64,000 nt of DNA. Origin: Clostridium grantii DSM 8605 (GTDB taxonomy: Bacteria > Bacillota > Clostridia > Clostridiales > Clostridiaceae). The notes beneath the pieces are model-generated. The model did no database searches, was not told the DNA's origin, and saw nothing but the letters and a program-made list of their open reading frames with translations. The stretch is taken from contig NZ_FQXM01000007.1 in NCBI RefSeq assembly GCF_900129965.1, positions 124,001 to 188,000 of the forward strand, given 5' to 3'. A program made the position numbers and the translations under genes. Of this stretch, positions 55,458 to 64,000 are shown in pieces; the stretch's first letter is position 1, and each line of letters begins with the position of its first letter.

Positions 55458-56638
55458 TGATAAATGAAAAATACTTTGATTTACTAAAAAAACAAGAAGA
55501 AATGATTAAAAGAAAGAATGAGAAAAATGAAGATTTTTATAATGGAGTATATGATAGGTACAAAAACCCTGTAATTACAAGACATCATGTACCATTGCAT
55601 TGGAGGTTTGACTTAAATAAGGAAACAAACCCTTTCTTCATGGAAAGGTTAGGAATAAACGCTACTTTAAATGCGGGAGCTATTTATTTTGAAGGAAAGT
55701 ACTATTTAGTTGTAAGAACAGAAGGTTTAGATAGAAAATCATTTTTTGCTTTAGCTGAAAGTGAAAATGGAATAGATAACTTCAGATTTGTAGATAAAGT
55801 TATTACTTGGGAAGATGTTGATGAGAAGGAAACGAATATATATGATATGAGATTAGTTCAGCATGAAGATGGATGGATATATGGGATTTATTGTTCAGAA
55901 AGTAAAGACCCAACTGCAGGGGAATATGACACCTCTACCGCAATAGCAGCAGCTGGATTAGTTAGAACAAAGGACTTAAAAACTTGGGTTAAGCTACCTA
56001 ATATTGAAACTCCATCACCTCAACAAAGAAATGTAGTTATTCACCCGGAATTTGTGAATGGAAAATATGCTTTTTATACTCGTCCGCAAGATGGATTTAT
56101 TTCTACAGGTAGTGGTGGGGGAATTGCATTTGGTTTATGCCATGATATTTTAAATCCTGTAATCGATGAAGAAATAATTATTCATGGTCGAAAATATCAC
56201 ACTGTATATGAAGTTAAAAATGGACAGGGACCAGCACCTATTAAAACTAATAAAGGATGGATTCACATTGCTCATGGAGTTCGTAATACAGCGGCAGGTT
56301 TGAGATATGTTTTATATACTTTTGCCACAAGCTTAGATAATCCAGAAAAAATCATTGCTCAACCAGGTGGACATTTTATAGCTCCTTACGATGATGAAAG
56401 AGTTGGGGATGTATCAAACGTTATATTTTCAAATGGAGTAATAGTTAATGAATATAATGAAGTTTTTATTTACTATGCATCAAGCGATACAAGAGTTCAT
56501 GTAGCCACAACAACAATTGATAAGCTTATTGACTATACTTTTAATACGCCAGAGGATACTTATCGATCTTTAAGTTCCGCTGAACAACGTAATAAATTAA
56601 TAGAAATCAACAAAAGATTACTTGAACAAAAAAAATAG
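55457..56638 (+). CDS. 4-O-beta-D-mannosyl-D-glucose phosphorylase (GH130_1)
   Basis: This 393-residue five-blade propeller glycoside phosphorylase opens with NPVITRHHVPLHWRFDLN (near 36) and has IYDMRLVQHEDGWIYGIYC near 130. RNVVIHPEFVNGKYAFYTRP and GQGPAPIKTNKGWIHIAHG follow. Its length fits GH130 subfamily 1. It would split mannosyl-glucose with phosphate to mannose-1-phosphate and glucose, completing the epimerase step. Overlap with the epimerase gene shows co-translation. Confidence 0.88.
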   Translation: MINEKYFDLLKKQEEMIKRKNEKNEDFYNGVYDRYKNPVITRHHVPLHWRFDLNKETNPFFMERLGINATLNAGAIYFEGKYYLVVRTEGLDRKSFFALAESENGIDNFRFVDKVITWEDVDEKETNIYDMRLVQHEDGWIYGIYCSESKDPTAGEYDTSTAIAAAGLVRTKDLKTWVKLPNIETPSPQQRNVVIHPEFVNGKYAFYTRPQDGFISTGSGGGIAFGLCHDILNPVIDEEIIIHGRKYHTVYEVKNGQGPAPIKTNKGWIHIAHGVRNTAAGLRYVLYTFATSLDNPEKIIAQPGGHFIAPYDDERVGDVSNVIFSNGVIVNEYNEVFIYYASSDTRVHVATTTIDKLIDYTFNTPEDTYRSLSSAEQRNKLIEINKRLLEQKK

Positions 56639-56708
56639 CTAAAAATAAAAATTAATACATTCAGTTTAAAAGAAATATGTTATTATTTATGAAGGAGGTG
56701 TGATAATT

Positions 56709-57722
56709 TTGAAAAGTAATGTAAAAATGAAAGATTTAGCTGAAAAGCTAGGGGTAAGTAATGTAACCATTTCTAAAGCTCTTAATGATAAAGAGGGCGT
56801 TAGTGATGAGTTGAAATATAAAATCAAAAAATTGGCTGATGATATGGGGTATAGAGTAAATACTTTAGCCAAATCTATGAAAGAAGGAATATCCTATAAT
56901 ATAGGAGTTATTATAGCAGAAAGATTTACAGGGGGCTTTGAATCTTTTTATCTTCAATTTCATAAGAATATATCAACCTTACTAGAAACTCATAATTATT
57001 ATGGGATACTTCAAGTTTTATCAGAAGATGATGAAGAAAACTTAGTAATTCCTAAAGTTTACTATGAAAATAAAGTTGATGGATTTATAGTTTTAGGACA
57101 GGTGAGTAAGGACTATATTGAATCGTTACAAAATATTGAGGTTCCTGTTGTTTTTTTGGATTTTTATGATGAGCATGAAAACATTGATACTATTATCACG
57201 GATAGTTTTTATAGTGCTTATGAATTAACTAATTATTTAATATCTAATGGACATAAAAATATAGCTTATGTAGGTAATATATATGCTACTAGTAGTATAC
57301 AAGATAGGTTTTTAGGATATTACAAATCTTTATTAGAACATAGAATCAAAATAAATTATGATTATGTAATTAGTGATAGAAATCAAAAAGGTAAATTTAT
57401 AGATTTTGAGTTGCCAGATGTTTTACCTACAGCTTTTGTGTGTAATTGTGATCAGGTTGCTTATAATTTGATTCGTAAAATTCAAAGTTTGGGGTTTAAA
57501 GTTCCAGAAGAGTGTTCTATAGTAGGGTTTGATAATGATATTTATGCTACCATTTCTGAACCTAAAATAACTACTGTTCAAGTGGATATTATAGGTATGG
57601 CAGAGACGGCAGTGAATGCCATACTAGAGAAAGTAAAAGATCAAGATAAAAAATATGGAAGAATTTTGGTTAAAGCAAGAATAATATATAGGGATTCTGT
57701 TAAAAATATAAGTGCGGAGTGA
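56709..57722 (+). CDS. LacI-family transcriptional regulator of mannan locus
   Basis: This 337-residue protein has an N-terminal LacI HTH plus hinge (MKDLAEKLGVSNVTISKALNDKEGVSDELK). A periplasmic-binding-protein-like ligand domain follows (from about 60, FVCNCDQVAYNLIRKIQ near 240, EPKITTVQVD near 285). TTG 56709 is the likely start, 11 bases after GGAGG; ATG 56727 is an alternative. It is the obvious candidate to bind the six AAAGTTAACG-type operators. Manno-oligosaccharides or a derivative would be the inducer. Confidence 0.9.
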   Translation: MKSNVKMKDLAEKLGVSNVTISKALNDKEGVSDELKYKIKKLADDMGYRVNTLAKSMKEGISYNIGVIIAERFTGGFESFYLQFHKNISTLLETHNYYGILQVLSEDDEENLVIPKVYYENKVDGFIVLGQVSKDYIESLQNIEVPVVFLDFYDEHENIDTIITDSFYSAYELTNYLISNGHKNIAYVGNIYATSSIQDRFLGYYKSLLEHRIKINYDYVISDRNQKGKFIDFELPDVLPTAFVCNCDQVAYNLIRKIQSLGFKVPEECSIVGFDNDIYATISEPKITTVQVDIIGMAETAVNAILEKVKDQDKKYGRILVKARIIYRDSVKNISAE

Positions 57723-57745
57723 TTTATTACTTCGCACTTATTTTA
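57710..57745 (+). terminator. Terminator overlapping LacI stop codon
   Basis: AAGTGCGGAGT pairs with ACTTCGCACTT and is followed by ATTTTATT. The stop codon lies inside the stem region. Confidence 0.7.
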
Positions 57746-57779
57746 TTGAAAAAAATGAGGTGAAATTAATAAACTAATC

Positions 57780-57798
57780 AAAGTTAACGTTAAAGTAA
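57780..57798 (+). promoter_or_regulatory. LacI-type operator 5 (distal)
   Basis: AAAGTTAACGTTAAAGTAA, about 170 bases upstream of operator 6. The pair could support looping. Confidence 0.6.
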
Positions 57799-57915
57799 AA
57801 TTAAATACCATTTAAATCCTGATATATAGCCATTTTAAGGCTGTTAAAGCTGGAATGAGAATATAAATTGAGTTAAATCAATCTAAAAATAATTGAAATT
57901 TACTTAAAAATGAAG

Positions 57916-57972
57916 TTGACAAAAAAGATGTAAAGGTTTATAATTATTTTATAAGGTTAACGATTAAGTTAA
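57916..57972 (+). promoter_or_regulatory. Consensus sigma-A promoter and LacI-type operator 6 (ABC importer)
   Basis: TTGACA (57916-57921), exactly 17 bases, TATAAT (57939-57944), then AAGGTTAACGATTAAGTTAA at 57953-57972. A bound repressor would cover the transcription start. Confidence 0.78.
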
Positions 57973-58007
57973 TTCATTCATTAAATTATTCAAGGGGGTT
58001 AAACATT

Positions 58008-59339
58008 ATGAAAACCAAAAAGATATTATCAATGATTTTGGCTTCATCACTATCAATAGCTCTATTAGCAGGGTGTGGCGGAGCAAAGAATAACACTTCA
58101 TCAAGTAATGCTGGAGACGGGGCAGCTACAGAAGATGCTATTAAAGGAGAAATCACTGTTTTAACAAATCGTACAGACTTAGTGGACAACTTAATGCTTG
58201 ATTATGCAGCAGAATTCAACAAAGTTTATCCAGATGTAAAAGTATCATTTGAAGCAATGGTTGATTATCCAGGAGAAGTTAAAATTCGTATGAATACAGA
58301 AGAATATGGGGATGTTTTATTAATTCCTAATGATATTTCTCTAGATGAGTTAGGAAATTTCTTTGAACCTCTTGGAACTGTAGATGAATTATCTAGCAAA
58401 TATAAATTTGTTACAGAAAAAGCTTTTGATGGTACAGTGTATGGTATTCCAACATATGTAACAGCTAAAGGACTTGTTTACAATAAAAAAGTATTTGAAG
58501 AAGCAGGAATTACTGAAATACCTGCTACACCAGAAGATTTTATTAAAGCATTACAAATGATTAAAGATAATACAGAATCTATTCCTTATTACACTAACTA
58601 TGCAGCGGGATGGCCATTAGGTGGACAATGGGAAGATAATGGACTATCTATAGCTGGAGATGAAAATTGGCAAAACACTTTACCTCATAATGATGCTCCA
58701 TGGGCAAAAGGCGAACCATACTATGTTTTAAGTAAATTATTATATGATATGGTTGATTTAGGCTTAGTTGAAGAAGATCCTACAACTTCTGATTGGGAAG
58801 GTTCAAAAGCAATGTTAAATAAAGGTGAGATAGCTTGTATGTTATTGGGATCATGGTCTATAACTCAAATGCAAGAAGCAGGCGAATTCCCAGATGATAT
58901 AGGATATATGCCTTTCCCTTATACTAATGCAGATGGAAATGTGTATTCAAATAGTGGTGGAGATTACAAAATAGGAATTAACAAGTATAGTAAAAATAAA
59001 GCAGCAGCTGAAGCTTGGTTAACATGGTTTGTTGAAGAATCTAATTTTACAAAGGATGCAGGCGGAATACCAGTAATGGTAGGGGCACCACTTCCAGAAA
59101 ATTTAAAAGCATTTGACGACTTAGGTGTTAAATTAATAGGCAGTTTACCAGCACCAGCAGGGGAAGAAACTTATTTAGATGACATAGATAATGAAGCAGA
59201 AATAGGAAGATGGAGTGAATCTTATAGACAACGTATTGTAGAAGCAGCATTAGGAAACAATAAGGAATCTTTAGAAGATATTATGACTGATTTAAACACA
59301 AAATGGGCAGCAGCAAAAGAAACACTTGGCATAAAATAA
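58008..59339 (+). CDS. Sugar ABC transporter, substrate-binding lipoprotein
   Basis: This 443-residue extracellular receptor has a lipobox LLAGC (Cys23) and a family-1 solute-binding fold (GDVLLIPNDISLDELGNF, then YGIPTYVTAKGLVYNKKVFEEAG, then GEIACMLLGSWSITQ). Its operon ends in a mannooligosaccharide phosphorylase, so manno-oligosaccharides are the likely cargo. CAAGGGGG precedes the start. Confidence 0.92.
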   Translation: MKTKKILSMILASSLSIALLAGCGGAKNNTSSSNAGDGAATEDAIKGEITVLTNRTDLVDNLMLDYAAEFNKVYPDVKVSFEAMVDYPGEVKIRMNTEEYGDVLLIPNDISLDELGNFFEPLGTVDELSSKYKFVTEKAFDGTVYGIPTYVTAKGLVYNKKVFEEAGITEIPATPEDFIKALQMIKDNTESIPYYTNYAAGWPLGGQWEDNGLSIAGDENWQNTLPHNDAPWAKGEPYYVLSKLLYDMVDLGLVEEDPTTSDWEGSKAMLNKGEIACMLLGSWSITQMQEAGEFPDDIGYMPFPYTNADGNVYSNSGGDYKIGINKYSKNKAAAEAWLTWFVEESNFTKDAGGIPVMVGAPLPENLKAFDDLGVKLIGSLPAPAGEETYLDDIDNEAEIGRWSESYRQRIVEAALGNNKESLEDIMTDLNTKWAAAKETLGIK

Positions 59340-59356
59340 TTATATTTATCAACTAC

Positions 59357-59386
59357 AAAGGGAAGTACCTCTGTACTTCCCTTTCA
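59357..59386 (+). terminator. Partial terminator between binding protein and permeases
   Basis: AAAGGGAAGTAC pairs exactly with GTACTTCCCTTT. It probably lowers permease expression relative to the binding protein. Confidence 0.7.
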
Positions 59387-59411
59387 ATATAACTTATAAG
59401 GAGGGTAAAGA

Positions 59412-60287
59412 ATGTCAAAGTTTTCTTATAATACTCAACGGAAGATATTAATATTTGGGTTCTTAATTATACCCATGGTATTGTTAATTGTTTTTTCATA
59501 TTTGCCATTAGCGAATTTGGTTTATTATAGTACTTTAAACTGGGATGGTTTAGGTGATGATAAGATATTTATCGGACTTGATAATTATATAAAAGTATTT
59601 ACTAGCCCGGAATATTTTTCGGTTTTCAAGACCAGTTTATATTATTTTGTGGGATCATTTGTTCAAATGGGACTAGCACTTTATTTTGCTACCATTTTGA
59701 ATTTCAAAGTTAAATTTAAAAATATATTTAAAGGGATTTTATTCTTCCCATATTTACTTAATGGAGTTGCGGTAGGTTTTATTTTCAAATTTTTCTTTCA
59801 ACCTAATGGAACATTAGATTCTCTATTAAAATTTATTGGCTTAGAAGGTTTGATCCAATTTTGGTTAAGAAATCCTAATATAATAAATATTTCACTATCA
59901 TTTACATCAATTTGGCGTTATATGGGATTCAATTTTATAATTTTTCTAGGTACTATTCAGTCCATAAGTGGAAGCATATATGAAGCAGCAGACATTGATG
60001 GAGCAAATACATGGCAAGTTTTTAGATATATAATTCTTCCATCTATTAAGAATATTATTGCTTTAAATGCAATTTTAGCTGTAAAAGGTGCAATTTCAGT
60101 ATTTGAAATTCCTTATATAATGACATCTGGAGCTAATGGTAGTATGACTTTTGTTATTCAAACTTTAGAAAAAGCATTTAAATTCCAAAAACTTGGATTA
60201 GCATCAGCTTTAGCAATAGTTCTATTTGTAATAATAATTATTGTTTCATTAGCACAGCATTATGCTTTTAAAGATAAGGAGGCGTAA
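59412..60287 (+). CDS. Sugar ABC transporter permease 1 (MalF/UgpA type)
   Basis: This 291-residue protein has six predicted membrane helices. The cytoplasmic EAA loop reads EAADIDGANTWQVFRYIILPSIKN (near 192), where the ATPase docks. AGGAGGG precedes the start. It is followed 2 bases later by the second permease. Confidence 0.92.
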   Translation: MSKFSYNTQRKILIFGFLIIPMVLLIVFSYLPLANLVYYSTLNWDGLGDDKIFIGLDNYIKVFTSPEYFSVFKTSLYYFVGSFVQMGLALYFATILNFKVKFKNIFKGILFFPYLLNGVAVGFIFKFFFQPNGTLDSLLKFIGLEGLIQFWLRNPNIINISLSFTSIWRYMGFNFIIFLGTIQSISGSIYEAADIDGANTWQVFRYIILPSIKNIIALNAILAVKGAISVFEIPYIMTSGANGSMTFVIQTLEKAFKFQKLGLASALAIVLFVIIIIVSLAQHYAFKDKEA

Positions 60288-60289
60288 AA

Positions 60290-61123
60290 ATGCTACAAAT
60301 AAAATATACCATTTTAAATATATTTAAATACTTATCATTAATATTAGGTGCGTTTGTAGCTCTTTTTCCAATAATAGTAGTATTTAATTCATCATTTAAA
60401 ACAAGAGAAGAATTTAATTCATCTGGTCCTTTAGCATTACCGGAGAATTTCTTCAATTTTGATAACTATATAGTTGCATTCAAGGATGGTAAGATGCTTT
60501 TGGCTTTTGCAAATACTTTTTTCATTCTAGCTATTTCCTTAACAGGAGCAATAATTTTAAGTTCATTAGTTGCTTATGTTTTAAATCGTTTTGATTTTAA
60601 ATTAAAACCAGTTATTTTAGGAGCTTTTTTATTCGCTACTTTGATACCAGGGGTAACTACTCAAGTAGCTACATTTCAAATAGTAGAGGCATTAGGTTTA
60701 TATAATACAAGAATGGCATCAATTATATTGTTTATGGGAACAGACATTATATCAGTATATATATTTATTCAGTTTATATCAGACATATCTGTTTCACTAG
60801 ATGAGTCAGCTATGTTGGATGGAGCATCCTACTTTACTATATATAGAAAAATAATTTTACCTTTATTAAAACCAGCAATTTCTACAGTAGTAATTATAAA
60901 AGGAATTCAGATATACAATGATTTTTATACACCATTTTTGTATATGCCGAGTCCTAAGTTACAAGTTATTTCCACAGCATTATTTAAATTTCAAGGGCCA
61001 GCTAGTTCTCAATGGGAACTTATATGTGCAGGTATAATAATTGTAATTATACCAACAGTGATTATCTTCTTATTTTTACAAAAATATATTTATAATGGTT
61101 TCACTCAAGGGTCAGTAAAATAA
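60290..61123 (+). CDS. Sugar ABC transporter permease 2 (MalG/UgpE type)
   Basis: This 277-residue protein has six membrane helices, and its EAA loop reads ESAMLDGASYFTIYRKIILPLLKPA (near 178). The partner ATPase is not encoded in this operon; such CUT1 importers often share an MsmX/MsmK-type ATPase from elsewhere in the genome. AAGGAGG precedes the start. Confidence 0.92.
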   Translation: MLQIKYTILNIFKYLSLILGAFVALFPIIVVFNSSFKTREEFNSSGPLALPENFFNFDNYIVAFKDGKMLLAFANTFFILAISLTGAIILSSLVAYVLNRFDFKLKPVILGAFLFATLIPGVTTQVATFQIVEALGLYNTRMASIILFMGTDIISVYIFIQFISDISVSLDESAMLDGASYFTIYRKIILPLLKPAISTVVIIKGIQIYNDFYTPFLYMPSPKLQVISTALFKFQGPASSQWELICAGIIIVIIPTVIIFLFLQKYIYNGFTQGSVK

Positions 61124-61154
61124 TATAAAGTTCATAGTTCGGGAGGATAAAAAA

Positions 61155-62174
61155 ATGGAAAAGTTTAGTTTGATCGGGAAAGGTTTATCAAATATACCTT
61201 GGCAAGAAAAACCAAAAAATTTGGAAGGACCAATTTGGAGATATTCAGAAAATCCAATAATAGATAGAAATCCAGTAAAGGGTATTAGCAGAATATTTAA
61301 TAGTGCAGTAGCAGAGTTTGGAGATAAATTTGTAGGTGTTTTTAGAGCAGAAACAATTAATGGAAGACCTCATCTTCATTTGGGATGGAGTGAGGACGCA
61401 ATCAAATGGGAAATAAGTGAGGAACGAATTGATTTTAAAGATGAAGAAGGCAATGATTTTCAACCTACTTATGCATATGATCCGAGATTAGTAAAAGTTG
61501 AAGACACATTTTATATAATTTGGTGTACAGATTTTTGTGGAGCAGCTTTAGGTGTGGCTAAAACAAAAGATTTCAAAGAGTTTGTAAGACTTGAAAATCC
61601 TTTTCTACCATTTAACAGAAATGGTGTATTATTACCAAAAAAAATTAACGGAAATTTTGTATTGTTTTCTCGTCCAAGTGATAGTGGACATACACCTTTT
61701 GGAGATATATTTTTAAGTGAAAGTCCAGATTTAACATTTTGGGGAAAACATAGACATGTAATGAGTAGTGGTGGTGAGGGCTGGTGGCAATCACTTAAAA
61801 TAGGTGGAGGTCCAGCACCTATTGAAACTTCAGAAGGTTGGTTAATGTTTTACCATGGAGTTTCAGGAACATGTAATGGGTATGTTTATAGTATCGGAGG
61901 AGTAATTCTAGACAGAGATGAACCATCAAAAGTTAAATATAGATGTAAAAACTTTGTACTTACACCAGAAGAGTGGTATGAAGAAAGAGGATTTGTTTCA
62001 AATGTACTATTTCCTTGTGCAACACTCCAAGATGCAAACACAGGAAGAATAGCTATTTACTATGGTGCAGCAGATACTTATGTGGGTATTGCATTCACTA
62101 CTGTAGATGAAATTCTAAACTATATTATAGATAACAGCGAAACTATAGGTAATGAAGCTGAAATAGAAAAATAA
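61155..62174 (+). CDS. Beta-1,4-mannooligosaccharide phosphorylase (GH130_2)
   Basis: This 339-residue GH130 propeller has ENPIIDRNPVKGISRIFNSAV near 31, RPHLHLGWSEDAIKWEI, YAYDPRLVKVEDTFYIIWC near 110, and GGGPAPIETSEGWLMFYHG near 222. Its shorter length and N-terminal motif fit subfamily 2, which removes mannose units from beta-1,4-mannooligosaccharides with phosphate. GGGAGG precedes the start. It is the last gene of the importer operon. Confidence 0.9.
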   Translation: MEKFSLIGKGLSNIPWQEKPKNLEGPIWRYSENPIIDRNPVKGISRIFNSAVAEFGDKFVGVFRAETINGRPHLHLGWSEDAIKWEISEERIDFKDEEGNDFQPTYAYDPRLVKVEDTFYIIWCTDFCGAALGVAKTKDFKEFVRLENPFLPFNRNGVLLPKKINGNFVLFSRPSDSGHTPFGDIFLSESPDLTFWGKHRHVMSSGGEGWWQSLKIGGGPAPIETSEGWLMFYHGVSGTCNGYVYSIGGVILDRDEPSKVKYRCKNFVLTPEEWYEERGFVSNVLFPCATLQDANTGRIAIYYGAADTYVGIAFTTVDEILNYIIDNSETIGNEAEIEK

Positions 62175-62195
62175 TTTTTATATTTATATAAAAGA

Positions 62196-62228
62196 AAAGG
62201 TAAACCAAAAAAGCTGGTTTACCTTTAA
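62196..62228 (+). terminator. Terminator of importer operon
   Basis: AAAGGTAAACC pairs exactly with GGTTTACCTTT across a 9-base loop. Confidence 0.78.
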
Positions 62229-62291
62229 ATTTATAGATTGAAGGGTTTAGGGTTGTGTTCAGTTAAGGAATAAAAGTTTATTTTAAAATAT

Positions 62292-62642
62292 ATGATAAAG
62301 GTGATGAAGATTTTGAGAATTGGAGGTAGCATCGTTAAACCATATGAAAATAGAGAAGAATGGATAAAGATGGTTTGTGAATTAAAATATAGTACTGTGT
62401 CAAAGCATATTAAAAGTGTTCATTTAAAGGATATAAAGTTGGTAGAGGGATTTCCTATTCATCTACAAGAATGCTCTCCTGGTAAAGGGGATATTGATTT
62501 AGAAAAGGTACTTAGATTGTGTGCTGGATTAGGAAATGAAATCTCGTTGTTCGTGGAGCATATGGCTACACATGAAGAATATAAAGAGGCTGTAAGTTAT
62601 TTACGAACTTTAGCAAAAAAATATGATATAGATATTGTATGA
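62292..62642 (+). pseudogene. Sugar phosphate isomerase/epimerase with internal in-frame deletion
   Basis: The 116-residue product joins two ends of a xylose-isomerase-like TIM barrel. The start LRIGGSIVKPYENREEWIK is followed after KYSTV by SKHIKSVHLKDIKL and QECSPGKGDIDLEKVL, which belong near the C-terminus. Full-length members have about 270 residues, so some 150 are missing, including most metal ligands. The original start was probably TTG 62313 (AAAGGTGATG upstream). Confidence 0.65.
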
Positions 62643-62703
62643 TTAACTACTTTGTCATTATCTAGACAGTAAATTGATTGAATGTATACCAGGAGGAATA
62701 TTA

Positions 62704-64000
62704 ATGAAAACTTTCAAAAGACCTAATGTTTTAATCATATACACAGATCAGCAAAGGAAAGATAGCATTAAGTGCTACGGAAATGAATATGCTATAACTC
62801 CTAATTTAGATAACTTAGCTTTTCAGGGGGTTAGATTTAATAATTTTTTTGTACAAAATCCAGTTTGTATGCCTAGTAGAATGTCATTTTTAACAGGACG
62901 TTTTTGTAGTTCACTCGGTATAGGAACTAATGGTATTCCTTTAGGAGAAGATGTTTTAACTATTAATAATATATTGAAGCCTTATAATTACCATACTGCA
63001 CAAATAGGAAAATTACATTTCCAACCTCATTCAAGAAGAGATCATAGAGATCCACATCCTTTATATGGATTTGATACATTTATATTATCTGATGAGCCAG
63101 GTTGCTATGAGGATGCTTATACAAAATGGGTAGAGGCCATTGACCCTGATATGGTTTCTAAGGTAAGAACTTCTCTTCCTCCAGCGGCAGCACATTATGG
63201 AACAAAATCTTTCTCAGACGTACCTAGAGAAACCAATGAACCTTATGATTTTGAAGGGGATGAAGAATATACTCATAGCTCTTTTGTAGCATCCGAAACT
63301 TGTGAATTTATCAAAAATCATGGTGAAAGAAAGCCTTTTTTTGCAATAGCTGGATTTTATGCACCTCATACTCCGGTAAATCCTCCTAGAAGATTTGTAG
63401 ATATGTTTAATGTGGATGATATGGAATTGCCTAAAATTGGTGAACATGAGGAAGTGTCAGAAGTATTGAAACATATTAGTGATGAGGAATGGAAAAAAAT
63501 TAAAGCTTATTATTATGCTTTTGCAGCTCATGTAGATGAATGTGTAGGGAATATTTTAAATACACTTAAAGAAAAAAAATTGGATGAAGACACCATTGTA
63601 ATATTTACTAGTGACCATGGTGAATATTTAGGTGATCATGGGAGAATTCAAAAGGGCATGCCAGGACATGATTGTATAACTAATGTACCTTTAATAATAA
63701 GATATCCAAAAGCAATAAAAGAGAATACAATAGTAGAAGAAATTGTGGAAGCGGTAGATGTTGTACCAACAATATTAGATTTTTGTGGAGTTCAAATACC
63801 AAGGCAAATACAAGGTAAAACATTTAAAGAATTAGTTACGGGCAAGAAAAAATTTCATAAAGAAGATGCATTCACGGAATTCTTTGATCCTTTTGGTGGG
63901 TATAGAAGCTCAGTTGTTAGAACGAAACAATATAAGTATTATATAGATAATAATGGGGATGAGATTCTTTATGATATGAAAAAAGATCCATGGGAACTTG
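62704..64000 (+). CDS. Sulfatase (formylglycine type), cut by window end
   Basis: 432 residues are visible with no stop before the window edge. The modification motif CMPSR (Cys55-Arg59, followed by MSFLTGR) is a C-x-P-S-R signature, matured by a radical-SAM anSME in anaerobes. Asp15 (TDQQ) and TSDHGEYLGDHG supply metal ligands. GFYAPHTPVNPP is also typical. AGGAGG precedes the start. There is no signal peptide, so it is cytoplasmic. Substrate is unknown; a sulfated sugar is likely from context. Confidence 0.88.
   Translation, partial: MKTFKRPNVLIIYTDQQRKDSIKCYGNEYAITPNLDNLAFQGVRFNNFFVQNPVCMPSRMSFLTGRFCSSLGIGTNGIPLGEDVLTINNILKPYNYHTAQIGKLHFQPHSRRDHRDPHPLYGFDTFILSDEPGCYEDAYTKWVEAIDPDMVSKVRTSLPPAAAHYGTKSFSDVPRETNEPYDFEGDEEYTHSSFVASETCEFIKNHGERKPFFAIAGFYAPHTPVNPPRRFVDMFNVDDMELPKIGEHEEVSEVLKHISDEEWKKIKAYYYAFAAHVDECVGNILNTLKEKKLDEDTIVIFTSDHGEYLGDHGRIQKGMPGHDCITNVPLIIRYPKAIKENTIVEEIVEAVDVVPTILDFCGVQIPRQIQGKTFKELVTGKKKFHKEDAFTEFFDPFGGYRSSVVRTKQYKYYIDNNGDEILYDMKKDPWEL

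Noticed and set aside
1..64000. CRISPR arrays, tRNA or rRNA genes
   Set aside because: No regularly spaced repeats, cloverleaf with conserved GGTTCGAATC-type loop, or rRNA-like GC-rich block was seen by eye; a covariance search would be decisive.

Overview
The window is AT-rich, mostly + strand DNA with strong GGAGG ribosome binding sites, occasional TTG/GTG starts, sigma-A type promoters, a TcdE-type holin and a surface mannan-utilisation locus. This points to a low-GC Gram-positive anaerobe, most likely a Clostridium or a close clostridial relative. No species can be assigned from sequence alone.

Region 1 (1-26.4 kb) is the right-hand part of a siphophage-type prophage; its left end lies outside the window. 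In order it carries a zinc-ribbon gene tail, a ParB-methylase fusion, an amidoligase/gamma-glutamylcyclotransferase pair, terminases, portal, ClpP-like protease, HK97 capsid, connector and tail genes, the gpG/gpGT frameshift pair, tape measure, Dit, tail endopeptidase-like protein, two probable adsorption proteins, holin, amidase, and a cassette of serine recombinases. Two cargo genes (5624-6946 and 12243-12947) sit inside the structural module, each with an extended -10 promoter and its own terminator. The first joins a UBA-like helical segment, a PD-(D/E)xK-like nuclease signature and a long glycine-zipper-like hydrophobic tail.

Region 2 (26.4-32.9 kb) is an accessory island of probable defence genes and gene debris. 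It holds an HTH pseudogene, a two-gene PD-(D/E)xK nuclease plus SMC/ABC-like ATPase operon followed by a truncated DUF262 gene, a DUF4209-like protein with an RNxxxH HEPN-type motif, a truncated AbiEi-like antitoxin, and two imperfect 55-bp repeats around the debris.

Region 3 (32.9-46.9 kb) is metabolic: an AraC regulator and nucleoside hydrolase; then a GntR-controlled operon with a tripartite tricarboxylate transporter (TctC-TctB-TctA), an Asp/Glu racemase-like protein, a split transketolase and a hydroxypyruvate reductase-like dehydrogenase, a combination whose substrate I cannot name; then an AraC regulator opposite an aldo/keto reductase; then a Crp/Fnr regulator with purine nucleoside phosphorylase.

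Region 4 (47-64 kb) is a beta-mannan locus. It contains an AraC-type regulator (frameshifted), a sortase-anchored GH5-type mannanase (split by one in-frame stop), a chemoreceptor, a mannobiose 2-epimerase-like enzyme, two GH130 phosphorylases, a LacI regulator, a sugar ABC importer without its own ATPase, an internally deleted sugar isomerase and a sulfatase running off the end. Six copies of a LacI-type operator (consensus near AAAGTTAACGWTWAAGT) lie just after the -10 boxes of five promoters, including that of the chemoreceptor, so mannan degradation, uptake, phosphorolysis and taxis look like one regulon. Three of the genes carry apparent loss-of-function lesions.
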